From NCBI GenBank assembly GCA_030272585.1, contig BSYQ01000008.1, forward strand, positions 744,001 through 808,000: a DNA stretch of 64,000 nt, written 5' to 3'. Both the position numbers and the translations under genes were made by a program. Source of the stretch: Bryopsis sp. KO-2023. Its lineage: Eukaryota; Chlorophyta; Ulvophyceae; Bryopsidales; Bryopsidaceae. Each line of letters opens with the position of its first letter. Position 1 is the stretch's first letter. Positions 1 through 9,590 of the stretch are shown piece by piece. The notes beneath the pieces were generated by a model. It searched no databases, was not told the DNA's origin, and saw nothing but the letters and a program-made list of their open reading frames with translations.

Positions 1-50
1 TGCGGGGGTTGGGAATAGGAGGAAGGGGGGGGGGGGGGGGGGGGGGGGGC
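1..50. repeat. Long poly-G homopolymer at the window edge
   Basis: A run of more than 20 consecutive G follows a GGAAGG-type purine stretch. It lies beyond the last exon I can place of the glutamine-rich gene on the minus strand, so it is probably intronic (C-tract on the sense strand). Its length may be affected by sequencing error. Confidence 0.7.
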
Positions 51-105
51 AGAAAGCTGACAATGAGAAAACGGCATGTCTAGGGTTTTCAGCAAGGAAT
101 CTTAC

Positions 106-1762
106 GTTTTGTCCAAAGTTATCCACTACGACACCTCTCTGTTGCCAATTTCCTCCCTGCTGAACCGGTGGTCCGCTTTCTTGGCCGACTACAACACGAA
201 ATCAGAAGAAGAAGAAAATAAAAACTAACCAGCCCAAGGTAAGAAAAAAACACATCAGGATATTATCGACTAGGGGTGCTGCCACTGAAAAAACCGAATT
301 ATCTCCTTTTGGCTGCTGATTTTCAAAGCAGGTGTTATCAGCCTCAATGTACCCCCCCCCCCCCAAGAAAAAAAGGAATAAATTGAAATTTTAAAAAATA
401 CACACACAGATATATATATGTTTCAAAAACACGCTTTTGAGGTATTCCGATACAAAACACTGTGAAATGTTCGTTCCAAAACCGGACAACCACCAGAACA
501 AAAAGGAAAAAGAAAGAAAGACAGATAATCACTTACCCACAGCTTGGACTTTTCCATCCACCAGGCGATATTGCAAGTTTGGTTGAACCACCGGTTGTGT
601 CGGGACGCTGACAGAGTTGAGCTGAAAAGGATGAGTCGGGGGCGATGCAGCAGCGCTGGGAGGAACCATCTGCCAAGTTTCACCAGAAAGCACCATTCTC
701 TCTGTCAGCTCAACTCAAAAAAACCGTCGGGCTGAAGTTCCAGATAAACTGAAGTGAAAACCACGCTTCAATGAAAAAAAAAATGAAAATGAAAAGAAAA
801 GAAAATGAAAATGAAAATGAAAAGAAACTGAAAATGAAACTGAAAAAGAAAATTGATGCACGCGTGCTCGTGCTCATATTTTATTTTATTTTTTGGCCAA
901 ATTTTCTTCTTTTTTTTTCACACTTGGGGGGGTTGCTGGTGCTCCTGCTGGTGCTGCTGCTGTTGTTGTTGATTCTGAAGTTGAAGTTGGTGTTGGTGTT
1001 GATGGTGCTGCTGTTGAACCACCCTTTGAGATTTCGAAGTCGTTATTCTTTGAACGTCGCTGGAAATCTGCCGGGCCCTCCGGCTCAACAAAACGACTTT
1101 TTGCAATCCTGTCAAACACAAGAAGAAAAAAAGCCGATTAATTTGAAAAAATTGAAAATTAAAAGTTCATCCTGAATTGACGAGAATTAGGATTCAACAA
1201 CAAGACATTGCTGAAAGAAATATCTTTATAGAAATATTTTTATAGAGAAAAAAAGGGGGGGTTTTAACATATTTCGGTGACTTTTTTGCTAGATCCCCAT
1301 TTCAGAATCTGCAGATGGTAAGTTTTTTTTCTCATTTTTGATTTGTGGTGGCAACTGAAAATTAAAAATTAAAATTAAAAAACATGAACTCACTGTTTCG
1401 AATCTCGGCACTGAATTGTCCATAATTTGACCCATTGCCAGTCACCACCTGCATTTTTTAATAAAAATACAAAAAAGTCAACCAACACCACATAAAAAAT
1501 GCCACATCAACGATCCTGAAAGCAATCAAATATCGCCAATGGGGGAAAACAAAAAAGTCAAAACAAATCCAAAGCAAGTTCCGAACCCCCCCCCCCCCCC
1601 AAAAAAAAAAAAACAAAAAAACCAAGTCTTATTCATCCCCCACCCATCTTTTGAAAAAATGTTCAGAAAATTTCCTGAAAATACCTCTTGGAGAAAGGGG
1701 GCTACGCTGTCAATAAGGACTTCGATCTCACACCACGTCCGAGTCAAATCAGCTGTGCTCAT
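106..1762 (-). CDS. Glutamine-rich protein of unknown family (5' part, five exons, runs off the window)
   Basis: I do not recognise the family. Five minus-strand exons join in phase: 1762-1685 (begins MSTADLTRTWCEIEVL), 1448-1394, 1108-924, 699-537 and 188-106, giving 188 residues before the gene leaves the window. The start is the first ATG of an exon with no in-phase coding exon found upstream. Residues 1-75 look helical and charged; about 76-105 form a Q/H-rich tract (QQQQQQHQQEHQQ); residues 107-160 are rich in Pro, Val and Gln, and the last exon is Gly/Gln-rich. Such low-complexity Gln tracts are common in transcription regulators and RNA-binding proteins, but that is only an inference. 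Splice sites are GT-AG, one with a weak GTGTGA donor. The intron at 190-530 holds a T(n)G(n) tract on the sense strand. The existence of the gene is better supported than any function. Confidence 0.6.
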
Positions 1763-2950
1763 TATGTTTCCTGAGAAACAAAATGAAAAAAAAGTAAAAA
1801 AAATAGCATAGGAAAGGCTTAATATGTTGCATTTCTCAACTCCATTTCTCACAAATCCTCCACTACAGCTTGCACAATTCACCAGCGTGTTTTTCTTAGT
1901 ATAAATATATAATATTAACATTGTCTGTCTGGCACTAACAACCAGTACCAAATAAATTAAAAAAATAAGAAGAATAGAATAGAATTAAAGAAAAATAAAT
2001 TAAAAATTAGTTAAAAAAATGAAATAGAGAGGCTCTCCTAACATCAGCATGAGTACCCACAATGGCATTTCAGAAAAACAATTTTTTTTTCCCAGGAAAA
2101 AGAAACAGAAAAGGATAAATACTGGAAACAAAAAAACTGGCGACAAAATAAGCGCACTCTGGAAGGAAGCATGACCAGAAAAAACACACACACATTTGAA
2201 TCATAGTTTTGCCACCCATTTTTGAAAAATACCTTTTTCTTTCTTGTCTTGTGTTGGACCAGAAATTTGCTTTCCAATGGTTTCTTTTTTCTTTTTGTGT
2301 TTTTTTTTTGCACCCCTTTGAAACGAAACGTCCACCACCTCGCTCCTTCTCGACGTTTCTTAACTTTGCAACGCGCGCGTGTAAAAAAAAAAAAAAAACA
2401 CAGAAAAGCCAAACCACCAACAAGTCCACCAGTTTTACCGAACCCTTATGTAACGATCGAGCGTGACGTGCGATCGCGTAAGAAAAAGTTATTATCAAAA
2501 ACACATAAAAAAGAATTGACTCAACATAATGCTGCTCCTTTGTTTCACCGGATGTTTCGTTTCAGTGTGTGTCGGCCAGCATTCCGTTTAGGTAGGATTC
2601 CGTTCAGAATTCAGCAATAAAAAGCAAGCAATGCTAAATTTAGGTGTCCCAGTGGAAAGAAGGGATCTGCTTTTCCTGCTTGTGTCGAAACTAATTACAA
2701 AAAATGGACATTATACCCTGTACATTATACCCTATACAACAAATTGACCCGTTATTCTATGTTTATTTTTGTTTTCATGAGTGGGGCTCGTGAAAAATGA
2801 TTGGTGAGGTGGGGTGGATGTGCTCAACCATCAATTTCTCTAGGTTTTTGAAGGATAATATTTCGAATTTCTGCCACTACAGGGAAATTCTTCCAAAAAT
2901 CTCGAGGGCTGGTAACTTTTCGAAAAGAGAAAATCGGGGACAGGAATTGG
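1763..2950. other. Intergenic AT-rich spacer between two divergent genes
   Basis: This stretch separates the start of the glutamine-rich gene (-) from that of the methyltransferase gene (+). It is dominated by A and T runs, with a short direct repeat CATTATACCCTGTA / CATTATACCCTATA near 2709-2740. Open frames here are low-complexity Lys/Phe-rich and have no recognisable domain. I see no coding exon or RNA gene. Confidence 0.5.
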
Positions 2951-4264
2951 ATGGCCTCCGGTCGAGAAAACGCCCCTCTTTTCTCGCCAGCATCGGAGAG
3001 AAACAAAGCCCCCATTCTGGAGGTGCTCCGGCAGAACATCGATTTCTCCAAGTTTTCTGGGAAAGGCGCTGAAAAATCGCTCACCCCGCTGTTTTTCCTG
3101 GAAATATCTGGGGGCTCCGGACAACATCTCGCTCATTTTTCGCATGGACTGAGGAGCGAATGCTCCATAATTTGGCAGCCGTCAGATTCCCACACCGATG
3201 GTTTCTCCAGCATGCGACATTACGTCAAGAAATCCCAAGAGATGGTTTTCTCGGAGCGAGGTGGGGGGGGTGACGGTAATGCTTGTGATTCGATTGTTTT
3301 GGAGCCGGTGGTTATCGATGTGACGGAGCAGAGGTGGGTGGTGGAGCCCGAGAATTTGGGTTACTGGGGAAAGAGCCCTCCGAGGTGCATTTTGTATTCG
3401 GAGGATCTGAGGGGGGGGTTGGAGGAAAGGGTGAAAATGGGGCTGGAGGGGAATGAGGGGAAGTTGTTTGATGTGGTGTATAATGCAAACATGGTTCACA
3501 TCAATGCGTTCGATTGTTCGGAGGGCATATTTGCTGGAGTTGGGAAGGTAACGATGCATTTCAGACTTTTTTCATTTTATTTTTTGGAACTTTTTTATGT
3601 TTTACCTTGATGACATTTTCGTTGTTTTGGTTTTTGTTGTTGTTGTTGTTGTTGTTGTTTTTGGGGGGGGAAGGGGTGCCAACTGGTTGGGTGTGTTTTT
3701 TCTTTTCATAATCCGATGGAATAAAAACTGTTCACTTTCTTTTTCGAATTATATTTTTGGCTGGGAGTCTGGTAGTTTGTTCTTTCAAAGATTGATGGAT
3801 TTTTTTGTTGAGTATTTCAGGTTTTTTTTGTTTTTTTTACATTTTTGAGCCACTCCGATATGATGCCAATTTCAATCTAACCCTTTTTTTTAAAAAAGCC
3901 TTTCGTTTTTTCGTGAAATCCCATATGCTCTCAAATGCAGTACAGGATTTCTGAAAGCGTCCCTTCTCAACGGTGATTTTTTCACTCCAGTTTTCCTAAT
4001 TCTGGCATTTCTCGGGTGTTTTTTTGCCAGATTTTACGCAAAGGAGGGCAGTTTTTTATGTACGGCCCGTTCAATGTCAATGGGAAATACACATCTGAAG
4101 GCAATGCAAATTTTGACAGACAATTGAGAGGAACCAATCCTGAATGGGGCATCCGGGATATCGAAACCATGGAGGAGCTTGCCCTGAAAAACGGGTTGGA
4201 AATTTCGAAGAGAGTGCAAATGCCTGCGAACAACCTCATGCTCATTTTCATAAAAAAACTGTAA
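2951..4264 (+). CDS. METTL26-like SAM-dependent methyltransferase (DUF938 family)
   Basis: Two exons, 2951-3547 and 4031-4264, join in phase 0 to give 276 residues. Family hallmarks are visible in order: SERNKAPILEVLRQ near residue 15; a SAM-binding glycine motif LEISGGSGQHLAHF near 50; WQPSD near 75; an N-M-H motif (YNANMVHINAFDCSEG) near 178; then YGPFNVNGKYTSEGNANFD and NPEWGIRDIETMEELA in exon 2. This order matches the METTL26/C16orf13 family, Rossmann methyltransferases of poorly defined substrate. The protein is longer than the usual ~200 residues because of an N-terminal lead and a Gly-rich insertion near residues 103-112. The start is the first ATG of the open frame and precedes the conserved ERNK block by a reasonable distance. 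The 483-base intron is T-rich and contains (TTG)n and T(n)G(n) tracts. Confidence 0.9.
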
Positions 4265-4382
4265 CTTTTTTTTGTCGAGGAGAACATAACAGCACGTGTG
4301 GAAAATTCTCTTCTGTCGATTTCAAACAGCTGATGCAGATGTTGAACGCAGAAAAACAAAGCTAAAAAAAACTGTTTTTGGG

Positions 4383-4495
4383 AAAGAGATAGCGTTTTCT
4401 GATAGGAAATGATAAAAGTTAACAAGTTTGGGTGTGGAAAATAGAGAGAAGAAAAAAAAAACGATTTAGGACTGGAGGCGGGAAATGGAAGACAG
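4383..4495. repeat. Dispersed repeat, copy 1 (second copy at 6782-6900)
   Basis: The sequence AAAGAGATAGCGTTTTCTGA through AACAAGTTTGGGTGTGGAAA, GAGAGAAG and CTGGAGGCGG recurs in the same order about 2.4 kb downstream with small gaps. Copy 1 sits between the methyltransferase gene and the protease remnant, so the repeat marks an old segmental duplication in the protease block. Confidence 0.7.
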
Positions 4496-4525
4496 GATCC
4501 ATCATGGAATCGACCAATAGCTTAC

Positions 4526-4850
4526 TCTTGCTGGCATCTTCCTGCAACCACAGCAGAAAAAACATCAACTCAATCCTGCGGAAATTGATTTTGATTCTAC
4601 ACTGCAGCCTTGTTATATTTTTTTACTTTTTCATGCATCCAGAAAACTTTTTAAAATTGAAAAATTGCCCCGATCATTGTCTATTATCCAAGTTGCAGAA
4701 ACACTCATAAATAGAAAACGGGCTTTGCAAGCCTGAAAGTCATTGTGAATGGTTGGATACGATATCAGTACCTTTTCATCAAGGTCGTGGAGCTCTCTTT
4801 TGATCCAACCCACAACCTCAGCAACAGTCCTGGCATAATTTGCAGCACTA
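4526..4850 (-). pseudogene. Truncated trypsin-like protease remnant (C-terminal end only)
   Basis: Only the 3' part of a protease gene survives. The exon segment 4850-4772 encodes VAEVVGWIKRELHDLDEK and ends at a GTACTGAT donor. The intron that follows is similar to those of the two intact protease genes. The 16-base microexon 4541-4526 (GAAGATGCC...AGA) keeps its acceptor and its GTAAGC donor. Upstream of 4850 the homology stops abruptly: signal peptide, activation site and catalytic triad are all missing. It is therefore a partial duplicate, not a working gene. Confidence 0.8.
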
Positions 4851-5232
4851 TTGGATCCCATTTTTTTTTCTTCCCGACATGCCGGTACGAACTGGTTGGT
4901 TTTTCTCCGAACATCGATTTGGGTTGACTTTTCTAGGCAACGGCCTGTTGTTTTCTTCCTTAATGCTACATCCCTTGCCCTGGCATATTATGTTAGAACA
5001 TTTTGTCGGTTTGGATTTGCAATTTCTGGTTCTCTTTGGATGGACTCATTTTCGAACAGTTGGGCAATTCATGATCAATTGTACTTTGCGACAAGCAAAA
5101 CAACAACCAGTGCGACGGAGGGGGTCACGTGTTATCTGGCGCCCTTTTGGAAGGTGGTTGCACCCAATTCCCGTGCACTCAGAAAGACAACCTCACCTGT
5201 CGACATTGGGGAGGCCGTTTTGCTTGCAAAGC

Positions 5233-5423
5233 ATACCTTTCTCGGCCTTTTGGCTAAGATCAAGTGTAGTTTCTGTTCTTATCAGTTTGATCGCTGATAT
5301 GGGATTCAAGGAATCCCTTCGACGATTAACCTGATTTTTCATGGGGTGCGGGGGCAACGGGTGCTTGCACCCGCCCTGCACGGCATAGTCACGGTTCTCC
5401 ACTACCACTGCGATTGTGCACCC
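5233..5423 (+). ncRNA. U2 spliceosomal snRNA
   Basis: U2 pairs with the intron branch site in the spliceosome. The 5' end ATACCTTTCTCGGCC and the block CTTTTGGCTAAGATCAAGTG match eukaryotic U2, with the plant-style first bases. It continues with TTCTGTTCTTATCAGTTTGATC (stem I/II region), a perfect hairpin GGGATTC-AAG-GAATCCC in the stem IIb position, an Sm-like site CTGATTTTTC, a GGGTGCTTGCACCC hairpin in the stem III position, and a 3' end GATTGTGCACCC. Length is about 191 bases, normal for U2. One departure: the branch-site recognition sequence reads GTAGTT, not the near-universal GTAGTA. Retained stems argue for a functional RNA, but a variant or pseudogene copy cannot be excluded. I see no clear promoter element. 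Confidence 0.93.
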
Positions 5424-5715
5424 GCGATTCAAAACATGGTGCGCTGGCCTCGTTCGGGTTCGATTCCTGAAGCGCTACTACTCTCGAGTTTGTATCGATA
5501 GAATATCACATCCCTCACAATACCACAAATTTCGCTTCCGCCGCCGTAACAAACCTCCACCAGACTCCTTTTCCAGACAAGCGCGTTATTATTTCCGCGT
5601 GTGCTTTTTTTTTCGCGTGGTGCACGAAGCAAGCAGCATGAGAAACATTCGCAGGCCACTTGGCTGGCAACGTTTTAGGAAAAAGCATCTTGAAGAGCAT
5701 GCTCTTTGGGTTCCG

Positions 5716-5885
5716 CGGGTGCGAGAGCACCTCGTTACGCGAGAGCCCGGGCTTGCGAAAACCCCGACCGGTGTTAACAGGTCGACGGGGTTTCGGAAGC
5801 CCGGGATACTAATGCCCGGGGCCACCGTATGGCACCACACTGGCTCACAAGTGTGGTGTCGAAAAATACGCCAGTGGGCCACATT
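5716..5885 (+). ncRNA. Candidate structured RNA: cluster of GC-rich hairpins
   Basis: Unlike the AT-rich surroundings, this stretch folds strongly. (1) GGTGC-GAGA-GCACC at 5718-5731. (2) A long stem with arms 5746-5769 and 5780-5805: CCCGGGCTT pairs with AAGCCCGGG, AAACCCCG with CGGGGTTT, and ACC with GGT, separated by short bulges. (3) An 11-bp hairpin GGCACCACACT / AGTGTGGTGTC at 5831-5860, enclosed by CGTAT (5826-5830) and ATACG (5866-5870). No protein reading is convincing. It lies about 300 bases downstream of U2, on a strand I cannot fix because stems are symmetric. It does not match any snRNA, RNase P, SRP or tRNA consensus I know; it could instead be a foldback element. Confidence 0.4.
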
Positions 5886-6238
5886 CAATTTCCTTCCTTT
5901 TTCCCTTTCTTGTTTTTTCTAACCAATAAAACCAAATCCGAATCTGATTAATAATCAATTAAATCTTGATCCACTGATCTATTTCAATAAAACATTTTTA
6001 GAAAAAAAAAACTTGGGAATACCGCAGAAGAACACAAATTTGTTTGAATTGAAAAAAATGAATCAAAATTAACTATGGGAATGAGAATAGCAAGGGTAAC
6101 GCCAACCACATCGAAAACTTTGGGATCTGGAATCTTTTTCGACTTGAGTATTGGAGTGTTTGTTCGAGCACCTTCAGCATCAATATCATAACTCGTGGTA
6201 CAAGGATATCACACAGGGCTACCCAGCGTTTCAAAAAA

Positions 6239-6289
6239 GCCGACGCCTGTTCGCTCACTTACCTGCAGCTAAGCGAACCAACAGGCGGC
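6239..6289 (+). other. Inverted repeat with a splice-site-like loop
   Basis: Arms 6239-6255 and 6272-6289 pair through CGCCTGTT / AACAGGCG and CGCT / AGCG with a small bulge. The loop contains ACTTACCTG (6257-6265), the exact complement of the consensus 5' splice site and also the U1 5'-end sequence. It may be an RNA hairpin or, read on the minus strand, simply a CAG|GTAAGT donor. No exon is certain. Confidence 0.35.
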
Positions 6290-6369
6290 TTACCCGCAGC
6301 TGCGACCATGAGACAGCCCAGAGTTTTGTCTCGAACCTGCAGTGCTTTCTGGAAAATTGACTTCGTTGC

Positions 6370-6392
6370 GAGCGTGTTGACACGCTTTTTAT
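6370..6392 (+). terminator. Terminator-like hairpin followed by a T run
   Basis: GAGCGTG-TTGA-CACGCT is a 6-bp perfect stem with a four-base loop followed directly by TTTTTATT. In a eukaryote a T run can stop RNA polymerase III, and the small stem resembles the last hairpin of several small RNAs. It could close a transcript covering the hairpin at 6239-6289. This is inference only. Confidence 0.25.
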
Positions 6393-6419
6393 TGGTTTGT
6401 ATGGTCAGTGATCACTGTC

Positions 6420-6720
6420 ATGGCAGGAGGATTTGTTCAAGAGATCGACGATAGTTCGAGTGTGATCGACTCGACACTTGGCACAGTTGGTACTCCTGCA
6501 CTCGACCTCGCCTATGGCATCGCGAATCCCTACACGGTTTCCTTACGGAGGAGATTCGATCTGGGATACTTCTGCGCAGGCGTGTTGGTGGGGAAAAGGC
6601 ACGTTTTGGCGGCGGCATTTTGACGGCGGCGTTTTACCCCCTCGTCAAAGACATCGATGGAATCCAGGTGCAAAAGCGTTCACAAGCTCCAAAACGTTTT
6701 AATTTGATCAAACTGTTCAA
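6420..6720 (+). pseudogene. Decayed S1-protease fragment, N-terminal half
   Basis: Translation from 6420 gives a stretch like the first half of a chymotrypsin-fold protease: NPYTVSLRRRFDLGYFCAGV followed by LVGKRHVLAAAF, parallel to PFMASLR...HFCGGALIRKNVVLTA of the neighbouring genes. The frame then stops. One base shift later it resumes as LTAAFYPLVKDIDGIQVQ. The break coincides with an imperfect 14-base tandem duplication, TTTTGGCGGCGGCA / TTTTGACGGCGGCG, near 6603-6630. The catalytic His position reads Phe and no triad residue is present. It lies opposite to the two intact proteases and is too diverged to be a recent copy of them. Confidence 0.6.
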
Positions 6721-6781
6721 GCTGGTTAGCAGAGAAACCGGCAAAAAATCTCTTTGCCACTCAACAAGTCATTTCTACTCG

Positions 6782-6900
6782 AAAAAGATATAGCTTTTTC
6801 TGACAGAAATTATAGAAGTTTACTCTTTAGCTAACAAGTTTGGGTGTGGAAAACAGAGAGAAGAAGAAAACTCGATTTGCAAGCACTGGAGGCGGAACGC
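6782..6900. repeat. Dispersed repeat, copy 2 (first copy at 4383-4495)
   Basis: Same order of blocks as copy 1: AAAGATATAGCTTTTTCTGA, AACAAGTTTGGGTGTGGAAA, GAGAGAAG, CTGGAGGCGG. A short ACTCTTTAG insertion distinguishes it. It lies just downstream of the decayed S1 fragment. Confidence 0.7.
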
Positions 6901-7607
6901 GGGCAGTACATTATTGGTGCTGTATTTTGTAGGGCGTGATCCATACTTTCCTTGTAACAAGTGTCTTTTGGGCTGCCCAAAACCCAAGTACTGTTAGGTA
7001 ATGTTTTTTGAGGTTTTTGGGTTGAGTACAGTTTTTTGAGTTTTTTTGGGGTGCCAAATCTGAGGACTTCACCTCATGGTGGTTTTGATTGAGGTTGTGC
7101 TGAGTGTTGCACTCCACCCACAAAAAAAGAAAAAAAGAAAAAAGAAGTGGTGCATGACAGTTGTTTTGCTATTCTGGTTTTGTTATTCTGGTGGTGTTTG
7201 GTGAATACCTGGCTCGTTCCACTTTAGTAATCAGAAGGTAATCGATGGTAGTCCCCCCCTCAAAAAAAATAAAGCAAATTAAAAACCTAAACGAAAAGAA
7301 AACTGACATATATCCAACTCGAAAAAAAAAAGGACCAATCAGAAAGTAAATATAAAGAAAAAGAAAAAATCAATCAGAACCTAACAAAAAAAAGAGAAAA
7401 AAAAGTCCAACCTCTGTCTTTTTTTTGTTTCAAAACTTTCCCACAGTTGCTGACAAATACAATTGCTGGATTGTATTTACAGTAGGGAAAAAAGTGGGTG
7501 CACCGATGCACAATATCCTGTAAATATGATATCCGCAAAAAAATTCTCCAACCATCAACGGGTTTCCCGCTGGAAAGTCCAGGATTTCCAAAAATAGCAA
7601 AAGCTGG
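6901..7607. other. Spacer before the first intact protease gene
   Basis: Mixed AT-rich sequence with GGGTTGAG-type repeats near 7010-7100. From about 7330 it is homologous to the 3' flank of the second protease gene (10620 onward). No gene is recognisable. Confidence 0.4.
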
Positions 7608-9252
7608 CTAGCATTGAATGCAGCCGTCAGGGAGGTATCTTCCAAATACAAACGAACAGCACTCTGTTCCAAAAAGACACAAACATATAATGCTCCTGTG
7701 AATTATAGGATATCATTTCAGATATAATAAATCAAATTGACTGAAATGTATGGAAGTTAACAAATGTTTTTTAGTATTATTATGATTCCAAAGGCAAAAC
7801 CAAATTGCAATATCAAAAAAAGAACGACATACCAATATACATACACAATATTTATTTATTTTTTTGATCCACTTCTAACTCACTATTGATGTGAAAGAAG
7901 TTCATACCAAAAAGGATTTATGGAAGGATTTATGGCATCGCCTGTGCATCTAGATCAAAAAGCGATTCAAACAGAAATGCTTTGTGGGGAAAATTGTGGA
8001 AATAAGTCGATTTGAATATTAGCCAACACTGGAAAGACAGGGTCCGTCATGGAATCGACCAATAACTCACTCTGGCTGGCATCTTCCTGCAACCACAACA
8101 ATACACCCCCTCAAATCAATTTCTCTGCCAGAAATTGAAAAATCAGTGATTCATCCAGGATCCATGTGCAAAAGCAACTCTTGCACAAAACTCATTTTAG
8201 CAAACCTTAAGGGAGTGAGAGCTATCCTGCTTGATATTATACAGTTAAGGATGCTAACTGAATTTCCCACATGGTCCTATCAGTACCTTTGCATCGAGTT
8301 TGCGGAACTCTCTTTTGATCCAACCCACAACCTCAGCTAAATTTCCAAACACCCCTGGAGAGCCTTCTTGACCGCACCCCCTTCCCCAAGAAACCACCCC
8401 AGCCAACTTTCCGTTCACCAACAACGGTCCCCCCGAATCTTCTTGACACGAGTCTTTTCCTTCTGCCCCAGCGCACACCATATCCTCCGTAATTCCCACA
8501 TCTGCGAAAATCGAGTTGCAGTCGCTGCGAGGCACCAGCGGCACATCGACTTTCAACAGCTGATCTGCTAAGGAAAATCGACGACCTTCCACCGTTGTTC
8601 CGAATCCCAAAACGGTGCCGCCACCGCAAGGATCTCCTTCGCTAAAGCATAAGTCTGTCGAGTGGAGCTTGGCCGGGGTGTTTTTGGACTCCCCATCCAG
8701 CACCAACAAGGCGAAATCGAACCTACTGTAGTCCCCCACCTTGAAATATTGAAAATCTTCGTGGTATATGACCTCGGTGACTTCGAACGATTCAAAACGC
8801 CCCTCGTCGGCCCCCTCCCGGTGAAATCGATTGATATGCACAGCTGGGAAGCCAACTTGCGATATTTTCAAACAGTGGGCGGCCGTCAGAACGACGTTCT
8901 TCCTTATCAGCGTCCCCCCACAAAAATGCTTGCCTCGCCTTCTTTCCGATCTGGTGCTTTGAGGGTATCTCAGGGATGTCATGAAGGGGAATTCACCAGG
9001 CTCGACAGGTTTCCCACCAACGACTTTAGGTATGAACAAAGACGATATAACGGCCGAGTCATTGGATTCCGGTTCTCGTTGGCTTTCTTCCCCGTTCTCT
9101 TGTTGGAGCATGCGCCGCCCGTGGCGAGCTGTCGCGCTTTGCACGGGATGATCACTGCCCAATCCTTCGCGCACTACTGCCACCTCATCGGATGCGGTCA
9201 GCGCTGGCGGCGGAAGGGCCAGAAGCAACAGCAGTGGTCCAAGCAACCTCAT
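7608..9252 (-). CDS. Secreted trypsin-like serine protease (S1), copy A
   Basis: The main exon 9252-8287 encodes 322 residues. It opens with a signal peptide (MRLLGPLLLLLALPPPALTA), then a ~55-residue propeptide and activation site K76|VVGG. The triad is His126 (LTAAHC), Asp179 (FDFALLVL) and Ser273 (DSGGP). Asp267 sits in the S1-pocket position, predicting cleavage after Lys/Arg. The residue before the DSGGP motif is Glu271 instead of the usual Gly193, part of the oxyanion hole. The exon ends at LDAK with a GTACTG donor. Two short downstream exons fit in phase and are conserved in copy B: a 16-base microexon 8086-8071 and 7663-7608, adding a Cys-rich tail (KCCSFVFGRYLPDGCIQC). Another reading frame of the last exon is possible. 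The start Met is chosen because it begins the signal peptide; upstream in-frame residues are poorly conserved. Probably a digestive or extracellular peptidase. Confidence 0.9.
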
Positions 9253-9527
9253 TCTCGAAGAAACGCCTGCAGAACAGCCGAACACAGAGATTGAACTCAC
9301 GGGTAGCTGCGTTTCTACACAAAGAAAGAAAAACATATATGAGCTGTGAGGGCAACCTGTTCATTACTTTTATTTCCCCACCGTTTACGTTCTTGCGGCT
9401 TGGGGGTGGTGCAGGGATCGTGAGGACTCGATGGGTATCAATATCTGTTCGTTGGGTGACAGCCTTTGGCTGCATTTGCAAAGTTCTCCGACGACTACGA
9501 GATAACAACGATGAAACATCTCCACTC

Positions 9528-9577
9528 AGCTGGGACATGCTCATCACCAAATCCACTCAGTTTCATCCAAAGTAGGC
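9528..9577 (-). promoter_or_regulatory. Conserved upstream box of protease copy A
   Basis: A ~50-base block lies about 280-325 bases upstream of the protease start and is nearly identical to 12796-12844 upstream of copy B: on the sense strand CCTACTTTGGA, then TGAGTGGAT, TGGTGATGAGCA and GTCCCAGCT. The sequence on either side has diverged strongly, so this block is either a retained promoter/5'UTR element or a remnant of the duplication. Confidence 0.4.
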
Positions 9578-9590
9578 CGTTCATGAGCTT

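Larger units (their letters stand above)
7330..9590. repeat. Segmental duplication, unit A (protease locus)
   Basis: This unit contains the copy A protease with its 3' introns, terminal exon and 5' flank. The same order of sequence blocks recurs in unit B about 3.3 kb further on: GGAGGTATCTTCCAAATA, AATATCCTGTAAATATGATAT, the microexon, the protease body and the upstream CAGCTGGGAC...CAAAGTAGG box. The exons are much more similar than the introns. Confidence 0.85.

Noticed and set aside
780-860. Direct (GAAAAT)n-like array as a possible CRISPR or regulatory array
   Set aside because: A simple slippage-type repeat without spacers, in eukaryotic DNA.
4840-5334. Open frames of 148-164 codons on the plus strand
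   Set aside because: They run into the U2 snRNA gene and the protease remnant, show no domain and have the composition of translated non-coding DNA.
5437-5482. tRNA-like 3' half (B-box GGTTCGATTCC with a 5-bp T-arm and GCGCT/AGCGC outer stem)
   Set aside because: No A-box, anticodon arm or 5' acceptor strand is present at the needed distance; the outer stem closes after only ~30 bases. It is a hairpin directly after U2, not a tRNA.
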